64,000 nucleotides of DNA, taken from Actinospineispora spinosispora DSM 44797 (GTDB lineage: Bacteria; Actinomycetota; Actinomycetes; Mycobacteriales; Pseudonocardiaceae). Below, one piece after another: positions 16,885-24,500 of this stretch. Where the stretch lies: contig NZ_KE386834.1 of the NCBI RefSeq assembly GCF_000429025.1, positions 398,891 to 462,890 on the forward strand, written 5' to 3'. The notes beneath the pieces were generated by a model. It searched no databases, had not been told where the DNA came from, and worked only from the letters and a program-made list of their open reading frames with translations. How positions within the stretch are numbered: the stretch's first letter is position 1; the number at the start of each line of letters is the position of its first letter. Made by a program: the position numbers and the translations under genes.

Positions 16885-16927
16885 AAAGCTTTTGAGAAAG
16901 CTTACTGAAAAGCTTGGTGTAAAGCTA
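16885..16927. promoter_or_regulatory. Four AAAGCTT boxes at exact 12-bp spacing (operator array)
   Basis: AAAGCTT occurs at 16885, 16897 and 16909, and AAAGCTA at 16921, each exactly 12 bp after the last. The core AAGCTT is palindromic. The array fills the gap between the divergent amidohydrolase and MarR genes and is AT-rich compared with its surroundings. GATACG (16941-16946), 8 nt before the MarR ATG, is a possible -10. Confidence 0.75.
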
Positions 16928-16954
16928 TCGGATAGGTGGCGATACGCTCCGGTC

Positions 16955-17482
16955 ATGAGTGCCAGCCCCGGGTTTCGTGACGTGGTCGACGATGTGGCGG
17001 CGGCGTGGCGGACCGAGCTGCCGGCGGTCGCCGGTCTCCCGCTCGAGCTGACCAAGCGCGTCGCCCGGCTCGCCGGGCTCGTCGACGCGGCGACCGAGAT
17101 CGAGCTGGAGCGGCTGGGACGGACCAAGGCCGAGTACGAGGTCCTGTCCAAGCTGCGTTCCGCCGGCCACCCTTACCGGCGCAAGCCGCACGAGCTGGCG
17201 TCCTCGCTGCTGCTGTCCTCGGGTGGGACGACAAACGTCCTGCACCGCCTGACCGCGGCCGGGCTGGTGCGCAGGGAAGCCGACCCGGACGACCGCCGCA
17301 GCGTGCGGGTCCAGCTCACGCCGGAGGGTGTGCGGGCGGCCGAGGAGGTCGTGCTCGCGGCGAACGCCGCTCAGGCGGCGCTGCTCGGTCGGCTGCCCGA
17401 CGACACCGCTCGCACCCTCGCGGACCTGCTGCGCGACGTCCTCGCCGTCCTGGATCCGGGGGGCGTGCGGACCCTCAGCTAG
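16955..17482 (+). CDS. MarR family transcriptional regulator
   Basis: The product is 175 residues. The winged helix runs from about residue 50 to 125: KAEYEVLSKLRSAG, then SSLLLSSGGTTNVLHRLTAAGLV (recognition helix) and the wing DPDDRRSVRVQLTPEG. Its N-terminal extension of about 45 residues forms part of the dimerisation domain. It is divergent from the amidohydrolase, and the AAAGCTT array between them is the expected binding site. The ATG lies 8 nt after a GATACG hexamer without a clear Shine-Dalgarno, so the mRNA may be leaderless. Confidence 0.9.
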   Translation: MSASPGFRDVVDDVAAAWRTELPAVAGLPLELTKRVARLAGLVDAATEIELERLGRTKAEYEVLSKLRSAGHPYRRKPHELASSLLLSSGGTTNVLHRLTAAGLVRREADPDDRRSVRVQLTPEGVRAAEEVVLAANAAQAALLGRLPDDTARTLADLLRDVLAVLDPGGVRTLS

Positions 17483-17501
17483 GTCCGGCCATGATGGGCC
17501 G

Positions 17502-18284
17502 ATGAGCGAATCGGGTTCGGCCCGGCTCCCGAGACGGGCGCTCCTGCGGGGCGGCGTCGCGGCGGGAGCACTACTGGGGCTGGCGGCATGTTCACCCGCC
17601 GAGCCGGAACCGGCCCCGCCGCCTCCCGCCGCGCCCCCGACGACGACAGCGGCCGCCGCGCCGCCGCCTTCGGCAGCCCCGACCGGTCCCGCCGAGGAGC
17701 TGGTCCACGCGACCACCGGGCGGCCCGAGGTCGCGCTGACCTTCCACGGCGCCGGCAACAACACGCTCGACCGCAAGGTACTGGAGGCCCTCGCGAACGG
17801 CGGTGCGCACGTCACGGTGCTCGCCGTCGGCACCTGGCTCGCGCAGTACCCCGACCTGGCGAAGATGGTCACCGACCTCGGCCACGAGCTGGGCAACCAC
17901 ACGTGGTCGCACAAGACCATGACCAAGCTCAGCGTCGCCCAGCAGCGCGCCGAGATCGAACGGTGCCGCGACCAGATCGACAAGCTGACCGGCGGCCCCG
18001 GCGCCTGGTTCCGTCAGTCAGCCGCCCAGCACGCCACGCCTGAGCTGCTGAAGCTGGCCGGCGCGGCGGGCTACCGCCGGGTGCTGTCCTACGACGTCGA
18101 CTCCCTCGACTGGACCGACCCGGGCCCCGCGACGGTGCGCACCCAGCTACGCAAGGCGAAGGCAGGCAGTGTCGTGAGCATGCACCTGGGCCACCAGGGC
18201 ACGCTGACCGCGATCCCCCAGATCCTGGCCGACCTGAAGCAGCGGAACCTGACTCCGGTCACGGCGACCACCCTGTTCGCCTGA
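17502..18284 (+). CDS. Polysaccharide deacetylase-like lipoprotein (CE4, TFHGAG variant)
   Basis: The product is 260 residues. The N-terminus has a twin-arginine start (RRALLRGG) and a lipobox (LGLAAC, lipidated Cys near residue 31), so it is a Tat-exported lipoprotein, followed by a Pro/Ala/Thr linker. The NodB domain starts with VALTFHGAGNN where canonical enzymes have TFDDG, so the catalytic base and metal Asp are absent. The second motif NHTWSHKTM keeps the H-x3-H metal pair. The same TFHG variant exists in other actinobacterial proteins, so the change is probably functional rather than decay. The substrate may be peptidoglycan or another wall polymer. Confidence 0.82.
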   Translation: MSESGSARLPRRALLRGGVAAGALLGLAACSPAEPEPAPPPPAAPPTTTAAAAPPPSAAPTGPAEELVHATTGRPEVALTFHGAGNNTLDRKVLEALANGGAHVTVLAVGTWLAQYPDLAKMVTDLGHELGNHTWSHKTMTKLSVAQQRAEIERCRDQIDKLTGGPGAWFRQSAAQHATPELLKLAGAAGYRRVLSYDVDSLDWTDPGPATVRTQLRKAKAGSVVSMHLGHQGTLTAIPQILADLKQRNLTPVTATTLFA

Positions 18285-18298
18285 TCCCACGTAGCGAG

Positions 18299-18356
18299 CC
18301 GCACTTCGCACACTCGGCCTGCACCTCGCATACCGCACAACCCGTGCGAAGTGCGG
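18299..18356. terminator. Inverted repeat between convergent genes
   Basis: CCGCACTTCGCAC (18299-18311) pairs perfectly with GTGCGAAGTGCGG (18344-18356) over a 32-nt loop; a further GTGCGAAGT lies at 18364. It sits between the ends of the deacetylase and the FAD monooxygenase genes. Confidence 0.5.
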
Positions 18357-18371
18357 GCGCGCCGTGCGAAG

Positions 18372-19577
18372 TCAGCCCAGCTCGAGTGGTCCGTAGGTGG
18401 GCAGGTCCACCGCGTTGACGACCTTCCTCATCTGGTACCGCGCCAGCCAATTCGTCGGTGGGTACGGCATGAGCCGGAACGCCTGAAGCAGGATCCACAG
18501 GCCGATCCAGCTGCTCGTGGCGTGCTGCTTGGCGCCGCTCCGCCCCATCCTCTGCGCGGCTGTGACGGACCCGCGCATGATCTTCTGGTACTTGGTGAAC
18601 GCGGTCGCGTGGTCGTCGGGCGAGCCGGCCAGCTCGCCCGCGAGCACGTAGGCGCCGACCACCGCGAGGCCGGTGCCCTGGCCGGAGCTGGGCGCGGAGC
18701 AGAACGCGGAATCGCCGAGCAACACGACCCTGCCCTTCGACCAGGATTTCAGTTTCACCTGGCTGAACGAGTCGAAATAGAAGTCCTGCGCCTCGTCCAT
18801 CCGGTCGAGCAGCCAGGGCACCTCCCACCTCATGCCCGCCAATCGGGAGCGCAGCAGTGCCTGCTGGCCCTGAGTGTCGCCCTGGTCGTAGTCCGCGCGG
18901 GTTCCGGCGAAGCTCAGCATCGCCGTGGCCTCGGAGTTGGCGTGGCTGCCGCGGATCATGGCGGTGCGGTTCGGCTCGCAGTAGGCGAGTATCCAGCTGT
19001 CCAGCTCGAGCCGGTTCGGGACGGTGAAGGACGCCGAGCACACGCCTAGATCGGTGACGTGCTCGGACTCCGGGCCGAACACCAGCTCCCGCAGCCCGGA
19101 GCGCAGCCCGTCCGCGCCGACGACCAGGTCGACGCGCAGCTGGCCGCCGCTGGCGAGGACCACGTCGACGCCGTCGGAATCCTGGTGCAGCGCCGTGACG
19201 TGATCGCCGAAGATGTATTCGACGTCGTCCCGGGTGGCCTTGTGCAACACCGAGGACAGATCGCCGCGCAGGATTTCGATCTCCGCGATCAGGTCGTCAC
19301 CGCGGTACAGGTCCGCCGACACGCTGGCGAGCCGCTTGTTGCTCGCGTTCACCACCGACATCCCTCGGGTATCGATGCACGCGGCGCTGACCGCGCCCGT
19401 CAGGCCCATCCGCTCGACGGCCTTCCGGGACGTGCCGCGCAGGTCGATCGCCTGGCCACCCGGGCGCGGCGCGGGCGCGCGTTCGAGCACGGTGACCGTG
19501 AAGCCGTAGCGGTGCAGCCAGTGCGCGAGGGCGGGACCGGCAATGCTGGCGCCGCAGATCAGGACGTGCTTGGTCAT
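18372..19577 (-). CDS. FAD-dependent monooxygenase (PHBH/TetX-like)
   Basis: The product is 401 residues. It has the FAD Rossmann motif (ICGASIAGPALAHWLHRYGF, a slightly altered G-x-G-x2-G), the acidic strand end VLERAP, and the second FAD motif GDSAFCSAPSSGQGTGLAV near residue 290. This is the group A aromatic-hydroxylase fold, as in tetracycline-modifying enzymes and many antibiotic tailoring oxygenases. The substrate is unknown. No Shine-Dalgarno is obvious. It is divergent from a glyoxalase-like gene with 43 bp between starts, suggesting a shared control region. Confidence 0.88.
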   Translation of the reverse strand: MTKHVLICGASIAGPALAHWLHRYGFTVTVLERAPAPRPGGQAIDLRGTSRKAVERMGLTGAVSAACIDTRGMSVVNASNKRLASVSADLYRGDDLIAEIEILRGDLSSVLHKATRDDVEYIFGDHVTALHQDSDGVDVVLASGGQLRVDLVVGADGLRSGLRELVFGPESEHVTDLGVCSASFTVPNRLELDSWILAYCEPNRTAMIRGSHANSEATAMLSFAGTRADYDQGDTQGQQALLRSRLAGMRWEVPWLLDRMDEAQDFYFDSFSQVKLKSWSKGRVVLLGDSAFCSAPSSGQGTGLAVVGAYVLAGELAGSPDDHATAFTKYQKIMRGSVTAAQRMGRSGAKQHATSSWIGLWILLQAFRLMPYPPTNWLARYQMRKVVNAVDLPTYGPLELG

Positions 19578-19620
19578 CCGTGCTCCGAACTTGTCGGTGG
19601 TGGCGGCTAGCTTCCACCCC

Positions 19621-20046
19621 ATGGCATACGACTTCCAAGTGACATTCGACTGTTCGCGCCCGCACGCGCTCGCCGAGTGGTGGGCCGATGCCCTCGGCTG
19701 GAGCGTCGAACCGACCGACGGGGCGTTCGTCCGCCGGATGGTCGAGGAGGGCAAGGCGGAGGAGTCGGACACGATGGAATGGCGCGGGGAGTTGGTGTGG
19801 CGCGTCGGTTCGGCGATTATCAGCCCGGAGCTCCCCGGCCGCCGCTTGCTATTCCAAGAGGTGCCCGAGAAGAAGAGTGTGAAGAACCGGATTCATCTGG
19901 ATGTCCGGGTCGGTTCGGAGCGGATCGAAGAGGAATCGGCGCGGTTGATCAAGAAGGGGGCGACGGAGCTTTATCGCGGCTCCCAGGGGCCGTTCCGGTG
20001 GATCACACTCGCTGATCCGGAAGGCAACGAACTCTGCCTGACCTGA
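19621..20046 (+). CDS. Glyoxalase-like (VOC superfamily) protein
   Basis: The product is 141 residues with one vicinal-oxygen-chelate-like domain. The start AYDFQVTFDCSRPHALAEWWADALGW and the end FRWITLADPEGNELCLT are typical of the actinobacterial glyoxalase-like domain. Such proteins may bind metals or hydrophobic small molecules; many confer self-protection or act as lyases. Which of these applies here is unknown. It is divergent from the FAD monooxygenase, so the two may act on the same compound. Confidence 0.82.
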   Translation: MAYDFQVTFDCSRPHALAEWWADALGWSVEPTDGAFVRRMVEEGKAEESDTMEWRGELVWRVGSAIISPELPGRRLLFQEVPEKKSVKNRIHLDVRVGSERIEEESARLIKKGATELYRGSQGPFRWITLADPEGNELCLT

Positions 20047-20157
20047 GCCGGGAACTCCCCGGTCACCTAATGGAGTGGACCTTTTGCCGACGCCGAACGG
20101 TATCTGATGGGTGACGCAGGTTAACCTCAACCAGGCGTAACCGTTGGGAGTAGACAG

Positions 20158-21399
20158 ATGCGTCCTGGTGGCTCCAATGCTGTGGCTGTCGAATCCACTG
20201 GCCGCTCCGATGAATTCGGTCGGGGCATCTTGCTGGCCGATGGACATCGCGAGCGGATCGTCGCTCTGCTGGACGAGGTACGGGCGGCGCTGGCCGACGT
20301 CACGTTGCCCACGGCCGACCAGCTGTTCGACGTGCCGACCGCGCGGGCGGCGCTGGACCACTCGTGGACGCGGGTGTTCGCGGCGGCCACGTCCGCGGTC
20401 GGTCACGGTGGCGTCGCCGCGAACTCGGCCGGTCTGGTCGCGCTGCTCGGCGAGATCAAGCAGGTCGACGAGCTGCTGACCGCGGAGAACCTGCGCAGCC
20501 GGGATGCCGCGTTCGGCCGGGTGCGCGAGGCGCTGTCCACGCTGCGGGGCTGCGATTCCACCGCCACGCTCGTCGAGCAGGCCGCCGCCGCGGTCTGCAT
20601 CGCCGGCTTCGACCGGGCGATCCTGTCCCGCATCGAGAACTCCGCCTGGATCACCGAGAACGTGTGTGTCGTCCGCGACCAGAAATGGGGCGAGGAGATC
20701 CTGGAGATCGGCCGGACCAACCCGCAGACGTTGGACGGCTCGATCGTCGAGACCGAGATGGTGCGCCGCAAGGTGGGCATCGTCGTGCACGACGTACAGG
20801 GGCGGCCCGCGGTCAACCGGCCGATCGCCGACGCGTCACTGTCCCGCTCGTACACGGCGGTTCCGCTGATGACCGAGGGCGCCGTCGTCGGGTTCGTCCA
20901 CGCCGACCGCTACTACCAGCAGCGCGACGTGGACGGGTTCGACCGCCAGCTGCTCACGTTGTTCGCCGAGGGCCTCGGCCAGGCGCTGGGGCGAACCACG
21001 ATGCTGGACCGGCTGTCGGCCATCCAGGTCGGCTTCGACCACGTCGCCGGTGCGCTCGCCTCGGCGAAGAGTGACCGCGTCCGCCTCGGTGCCGCGGCGC
21101 CGAGGAGCATGGGCTCGATGTCGGTCAGCTTCCGGGGCCGCGCAGCTCATTCCGGCCACGACGACCGGTTCCCGACCGGTGGCGAGGGAACGAACCTGAC
21201 CCGCCGCGAGATCGAGGTGCTGCGGCTCATGGCCTCCGGCGACACGAACGGGCGCATCGCGCGCCGGTTGGTCATCTCGGAGGGCACCGTGAAATCCCAC
21301 GTCAAACACATCCTGCGCAAGCTGGGTGCGGCGAACAGAGCGGAAGCGGTTTCCCGGTGGCTGGGTATGGAACACGATCGACCTGGACGGGACGGCTGA
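20158..21399 (+). CDS. GAF-domain LuxR-type transcriptional regulator
   Basis: The product is 413 residues. Residues 1-120 are helical and match no domain I recognise. About 125-285 look like a GAF sensor (LVEQAAAAVCIAGFDRAILSRIEN, then TAVPLMTEGAVVGFVHADRYY and FDRQLLTLFAEGLGQAL). The C-terminus is a LuxR/FixJ helix-turn-helix from about 342: LTRREIEVLRLMASGDTNGRIARRLVISEGTVKSHVKHILRKLGAANRAEA in broken form. There is no receiver domain, so the signal is probably a small molecule or redox state sensed by GAF. It leads a run of genes with a small membrane protein and an ABC ATPase. GGGAG lies before the ATG. Confidence 0.88.
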   Translation: MRPGGSNAVAVESTGRSDEFGRGILLADGHRERIVALLDEVRAALADVTLPTADQLFDVPTARAALDHSWTRVFAAATSAVGHGGVAANSAGLVALLGEIKQVDELLTAENLRSRDAAFGRVREALSTLRGCDSTATLVEQAAAAVCIAGFDRAILSRIENSAWITENVCVVRDQKWGEEILEIGRTNPQTLDGSIVETEMVRRKVGIVVHDVQGRPAVNRPIADASLSRSYTAVPLMTEGAVVGFVHADRYYQQRDVDGFDRQLLTLFAEGLGQALGRTTMLDRLSAIQVGFDHVAGALASAKSDRVRLGAAAPRSMGSMSVSFRGRAAHSGHDDRFPTGGEGTNLTRREIEVLRLMASGDTNGRIARRLVISEGTVKSHVKHILRKLGAANRAEAVSRWLGMEHDRPGRDG

Positions 21400-21493
21400 G
21401 CGCGACTTTCCGGCGGCGGTACTGTTCGCCCGATTGAGGTCGGCCGAATAGCCGCCCGACGGTCAATAATGTCGAATCGGCCGGAGGAGTCCT

Positions 21494-21802
21494 GTGGTAT
21501 TCGTGGCAGTGGTTTTCGGATTTCTCGGCGTGCTGCTGATCCTGCTCGGTGTGTGGGGGACCCGCAGGAACGAGCGGCTCGGCGTGGTCCCCGGATGGGA
21601 CGAACGTTCGATCGAGCGCCGCAGCGCGACACTGCGCAGAGGTGCCTACGCATGTATCGGGGCGGGCGTCGTGTTCATTGTGTTGGCGGTCGTATCCCTG
21701 GTATACCGACCGGACACCACGAATTGCCCACCAAACTCCGTGCAGTGTGCCGCCGAATGTAGTGCAACGCATCAGTGTGCGTTCCCGCGTCCGAAGAACT
21801 GA
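21494..21802 (+). CDS. Small two-helix membrane protein of unknown function
   Basis: The product is 102 residues starting at GTG after GGAGGAG. Two hydrophobic segments (about 2-22 and 50-68) flank a basic, charged loop with GTRRNERLG. A Cys-rich tail follows (CPPNSVQCAAECSATHQC, four Cys), which would be extracytoplasmic if the N-terminus also is; disulfides are possible. I recognise no family. It lies between the GAF-LuxR gene and the ABC ATPase in the same direction. Confidence 0.65.
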   Translation: MVFVAVVFGFLGVLLILLGVWGTRRNERLGVVPGWDERSIERRSATLRRGAYACIGAGVVFIVLAVVSLVYRPDTTNCPPNSVQCAAECSATHQCAFPRPKN

Positions 21803-21825
21803 CCCGGGCACGAGTGGAGGTCGCC

Positions 21826-22779
21826 ATGGAACCTGACGTACCCGGCACCATCCGGCCGGTACCGGATGTCGTGCTCGACAACATCACCACGATCCTCGAC
21901 GACACGGCCGTCATGCACCGGCTCTGGCTGGAGATACCCGCGGGCAGGGTGACGGTGCTCATGGGCCCGTCCGGCGTGGGTAAGACGACCCTGATTAAGC
22001 ACGTCGTCGGGCTGCTGGAGCCGGACGGCGGCACCGTGCGGATCGACGACCGCGACATCTGGGACTCCTCACCGGACGAGTGGAAGGACATCCGCAAGGG
22101 CATGTCCGCGATGCTCGGCGGCAGCTACCTCTTCAGTACCTCGACGTTCAGCTCGATGACGGTGCTGGAGAACCTCACCTACAGCCTCGAGGTCCACGGA
22201 GTTCCGGCCGAGCTGCGGCACAACCGGGCGATGGCCCGGTTGGCGGAGCTCGATCTGCTGGACCACGTCGACCGCAAGCCCGAAGAGCTGCCGGCCCACG
22301 CGACGAAACGACTCGCGCTGGCGAGGGCCCTGGTCGCCGACGCTCCGTTCACCGTGCTCGACGAGATCGACCTCGGCCTCGACGGTCAGCACTCGGCGAT
22401 GATGCTGGACGCGGTGCGCGGCCTGCGCGAGCGGACCAACTGCACCCTCCTGGTGACGACACACAACCTGGAGCTCGCCCGCAGGCTCGCCGACAACCTG
22501 GCGATCATGGTCAACGGCCGGATCGTCGCGCACGGCCCGCCGCACGAGGTCCTGCACGGCATCGAGACGACCGATGACTTCGACGCGCGGTTCGAGTTCT
22601 CCGACTACACCGGCCCGCCCCGCCTCGACGAGGCGGAAGCCTCGGCCGAACGCCGCAGGCCGCCCGCGGTCAAGCCGAAGTCCTGGTTCGGCGTCGACCC
22701 GCAGTGGACCTGGATCGCGCTGGTGGCGATCCTGGTGATCGTGGCGTTCCTGCTGGTCGCCCGGGTCGGGCTCTTCTAA
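21826..22779 (+). CDS. Atypical ABC ATPase with C-terminal membrane anchor
   Basis: The product is 317 residues. Walker A is intact (GPSGVGKTT), as are Walker B with the catalytic Glu (FTVLDEIDLGLD) and the H-switch (TTHNLE). The Q-loop glutamine position reads MLGGSYLF, and the signature LSGGQ is replaced by LPAHATKRLALARAL. Residues 294-316 form one transmembrane helix (WTWIALVAILVIVAFLLVARVGLF), unusual for an ABC ATPase. The overall similarity is to MlaF/Mkl lipid-transport ATPases, but no permease gene is adjacent. The ATG at 21826 follows GTGGAGG. Confidence 0.82.
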   Translation: MEPDVPGTIRPVPDVVLDNITTILDDTAVMHRLWLEIPAGRVTVLMGPSGVGKTTLIKHVVGLLEPDGGTVRIDDRDIWDSSPDEWKDIRKGMSAMLGGSYLFSTSTFSSMTVLENLTYSLEVHGVPAELRHNRAMARLAELDLLDHVDRKPEELPAHATKRLALARALVADAPFTVLDEIDLGLDGQHSAMMLDAVRGLRERTNCTLLVTTHNLELARRLADNLAIMVNGRIVAHGPPHEVLHGIETTDDFDARFEFSDYTGPPRLDEAEASAERRRPPAVKPKSWFGVDPQWTWIALVAILVIVAFLLVARVGLF

Positions 22780-22787
22780 CCGCGTTT

Positions 22788-22855
22788 CGATGATCACCAC
22801 GGGCTGGTAGCTGATTTTCTGCGAGAAATCAGCCACCGGGCCGTGGTGATCATCG
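22788..22855. terminator. Long hairpin, TGATCACCAC family (copy 1)
   Basis: Arms of about 31 nt (22788-22818 and 22825-22855) pair with a few mismatches; the outer 15 pairs CGATGATCACCACGG are perfect. It lies between the convergent ABC ATPase and DUF559 genes, and the DUF559 stop codon is inside the right arm. Related hairpins lie at 23772 and 47942. Confidence 0.75.
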
Positions 22856-23698
22856 AGAGAGTGCCCGGCGGATGTCGGCGACGATGCGTGCGGGGCGCTG
22901 GTAGACGTCGCGGGCGTAGTAGCGGTAGACCCGCCAGCCGGCGTCTGCCAGGCGGGTCGCGCGGTGGCCGTCCTGGATGGTCTGCTGCTGTGTGAAGTGA
23001 TCCGCGCCGTCGTACTCGATCGCGATCGATCGCCGCGGGTACGCCAGGTCGACCCGTGCGATGAACCGGCCGGCGCTGTCCAGCACGGTGTGCTGCACGG
23101 TGGGGCGCGGTAGGCCCGCCAGGACGAGCAGTACTCGCAGTCGTGACTCCATGGGTGACTCCGAGGCGGGCTCGGCCAGGTTCACGGCCTGGGGCAGCCG
23201 CAGTGAGTGGCGGTAGCCGGGGTAGCGCTCGGCGAAGGTGAGGAGGTCGGTCGGTTCGAAGCCTCCGACCCTGGCCAGCGAGTCGACCGCGACCACGGCC
23301 TCGGCGAGTGGTTCACGGCGCGCCAGGTCGTAGGCCGTGCGTAACGCAGTGGTGAGCTCGACACCGTCGAACTCCAGCAGCTCGTCCTCGGCCAACGCCA
23401 CCTGTTGGGCAATTACGCCCGGGGGAGCGTCAGCGTGTGCTTCCCAGAACACCAGCTCCGCGGCTGCGTCAGCGGGTGCGCATCCGGCACCGAGCAACTC
23501 GGCGGCCGAATAGCCGGACAGAACGCCCTTCCCGTCCGCCCAGCGGTACGCGGCACGTGAGCGGAGTGCCAGGTCCGGGGTGAGGGACGCGCATGCGTAC
23601 ACGTCGGGCATGAGCCGCTGGTAGCGCGGCCCTCGCAGCACGCCCCAGGACAGCCCGGCCGCACGAGCTTCGCTGCCTCGGAAGATCGGGTCCACCAT
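22850..23698 (-). CDS. DUF559 domain protein (nuclease-fold)
   Basis: The product is 282 residues. The C-terminal part from about residue 190 matches DUF559, a Vsr/restriction-endonuclease-like fold: a basic region, IAIEYDGADHFTQQQTIQDGHRATRLADAGWRVYRY with the acidic E-x-D pair, then a terminal helix. The N-terminal part (about 1-60, SWGVLRGPRYQRLMPDVYA) resembles the AbiEi-type N-terminal winged-helix region. Such proteins are numerous in actinobacteria; role unknown, possibly DNA-related. The ATG at 23698 was preferred over a GTG at 23731. The stop codon is part of the hairpin. Confidence 0.75.
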   Translation of the reverse strand: MVDPIFRGSEARAAGLSWGVLRGPRYQRLMPDVYACASLTPDLALRSRAAYRWADGKGVLSGYSAAELLGAGCAPADAAAELVFWEAHADAPPGVIAQQVALAEDELLEFDGVELTTALRTAYDLARREPLAEAVVAVDSLARVGGFEPTDLLTFAERYPGYRHSLRLPQAVNLAEPASESPMESRLRVLLVLAGLPRPTVQHTVLDSAGRFIARVDLAYPRRSIAIEYDGADHFTQQQTIQDGHRATRLADAGWRVYRYYARDVYQRPARIVADIRRALSR

Positions 23699-23771
23699 CA
23701 GCTCAGCTTCGGGCCCAGACCTCACTCCCACGCCAGAACAGGCGATTTCGTTCGCGATCGACCGGCTCCCC

Positions 23772-23833
23772 CTTGATCACCACGGGCTGGTAGCCGTTCT
23801 CGCGCGGAAACGCAGCCATCAGCCCGTGGTGAT
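23772..23833. terminator. Hairpin, TGATCACCAC family (copy 2)
   Basis: TGATCACCACGGGCTG (23772-23787) pairs perfectly with CAGCCCGTGGTGATCA (23818-23833), with more imperfect pairs inside. It follows the TetR stop on the minus strand by about 16 bp, so it probably ends that transcript before the DUF559 gene. Confidence 0.7.
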
Positions 23834-23849
23834 CATGGGGAGAGGCGGG

Positions 23850-24473
23850 CTAGTTCAGGAGGTCGGCTGCCAGGGCCCGCCACATGGGGAGGTGGGGGTC
23901 GCTCGCCCGGTCCCGCTTCTGGTCGAACGAGTACGTCATCGCCACGCCTCGCATGCTGCTCAGCAGGATCTCGCGGACCAGCGGGTAGCGGGGATGGCGG
24001 CAGAACGGGCCGAACAGGGAGTCGATCGCGTTACGGACCGCGGTGCCCAGGCGGCGTTCCTCGGGATGCAACGTCGCACGCAGCTGGGGGTCGGTGCGGG
24101 CGGCGGTCCAGAGTTCCATCGAGCCCCAGAAGTACCGCTCGTCGAACGTCGACCAGAACAGGTCGATACAGCGGTCGAGACGTTCGGCGTCGGAGTCCAG
24201 GTCGTCGAGGGAGTAGGCACCCCAGTTGGCGAGCTCGGCGAGGTGGTTGCTGGCCAGGTGCTGGCACGCGGCGACGAGCAGGCCTTCGCGGGACGGGAAA
24301 TGGTGTAACAGTCGCCCCCTGGACACGCCGGCGCGGGCCTGGATGGTGAGTGTCGTCGCGCGTGCGTAGCCGTCCTCGACGAGGCAGTCGAGAGTCGCGT
24401 CCAGGATGAGCTGGCGACTGTCGGCGGTGCGTTCGCTGCGGCTCCGACGTAGGGGTCTGTCCGGTTCAGCCAC
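23850..24473 (-). CDS. TetR family transcriptional regulator
   Basis: The product is 207 residues. Helix-turn-helix at about 20-65: RQLILDATLDCLVEDGYARATT and AGVSRGRLLHHFPSREGLLVAA. The C-terminal ligand domain has a conserved WSTFDERYFWGSMELWTAARTDPQL region. The start is GTG. It lies downstream of the PEP-utilizer-like gene on the same strand with 27 bp between them, so the two may be co-transcribed. The ligand and targets are unknown. Confidence 0.9.
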   Translation of the reverse strand: MAEPDRPLRRSRSERTADSRQLILDATLDCLVEDGYARATTLTIQARAGVSRGRLLHHFPSREGLLVAACQHLASNHLAELANWGAYSLDDLDSDAERLDRCIDLFWSTFDERYFWGSMELWTAARTDPQLRATLHPEERRLGTAVRNAIDSLFGPFCRHPRYPLVREILLSSMRGVAMTYSFDQKRDRASDPHLPMWRALAADLLN

Positions 24474-24500
24474 CCGGTGAACCTATCGTCGACCCACCGA

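Noticed and set aside
20047..22780. Secondary-metabolite cluster around the FAD monooxygenase, glyoxalase and GAF-LuxR genes
   Set aside because: No core biosynthetic enzyme (PKS, NRPS, terpene synthase, lanthipeptide synthase) is present in the window.
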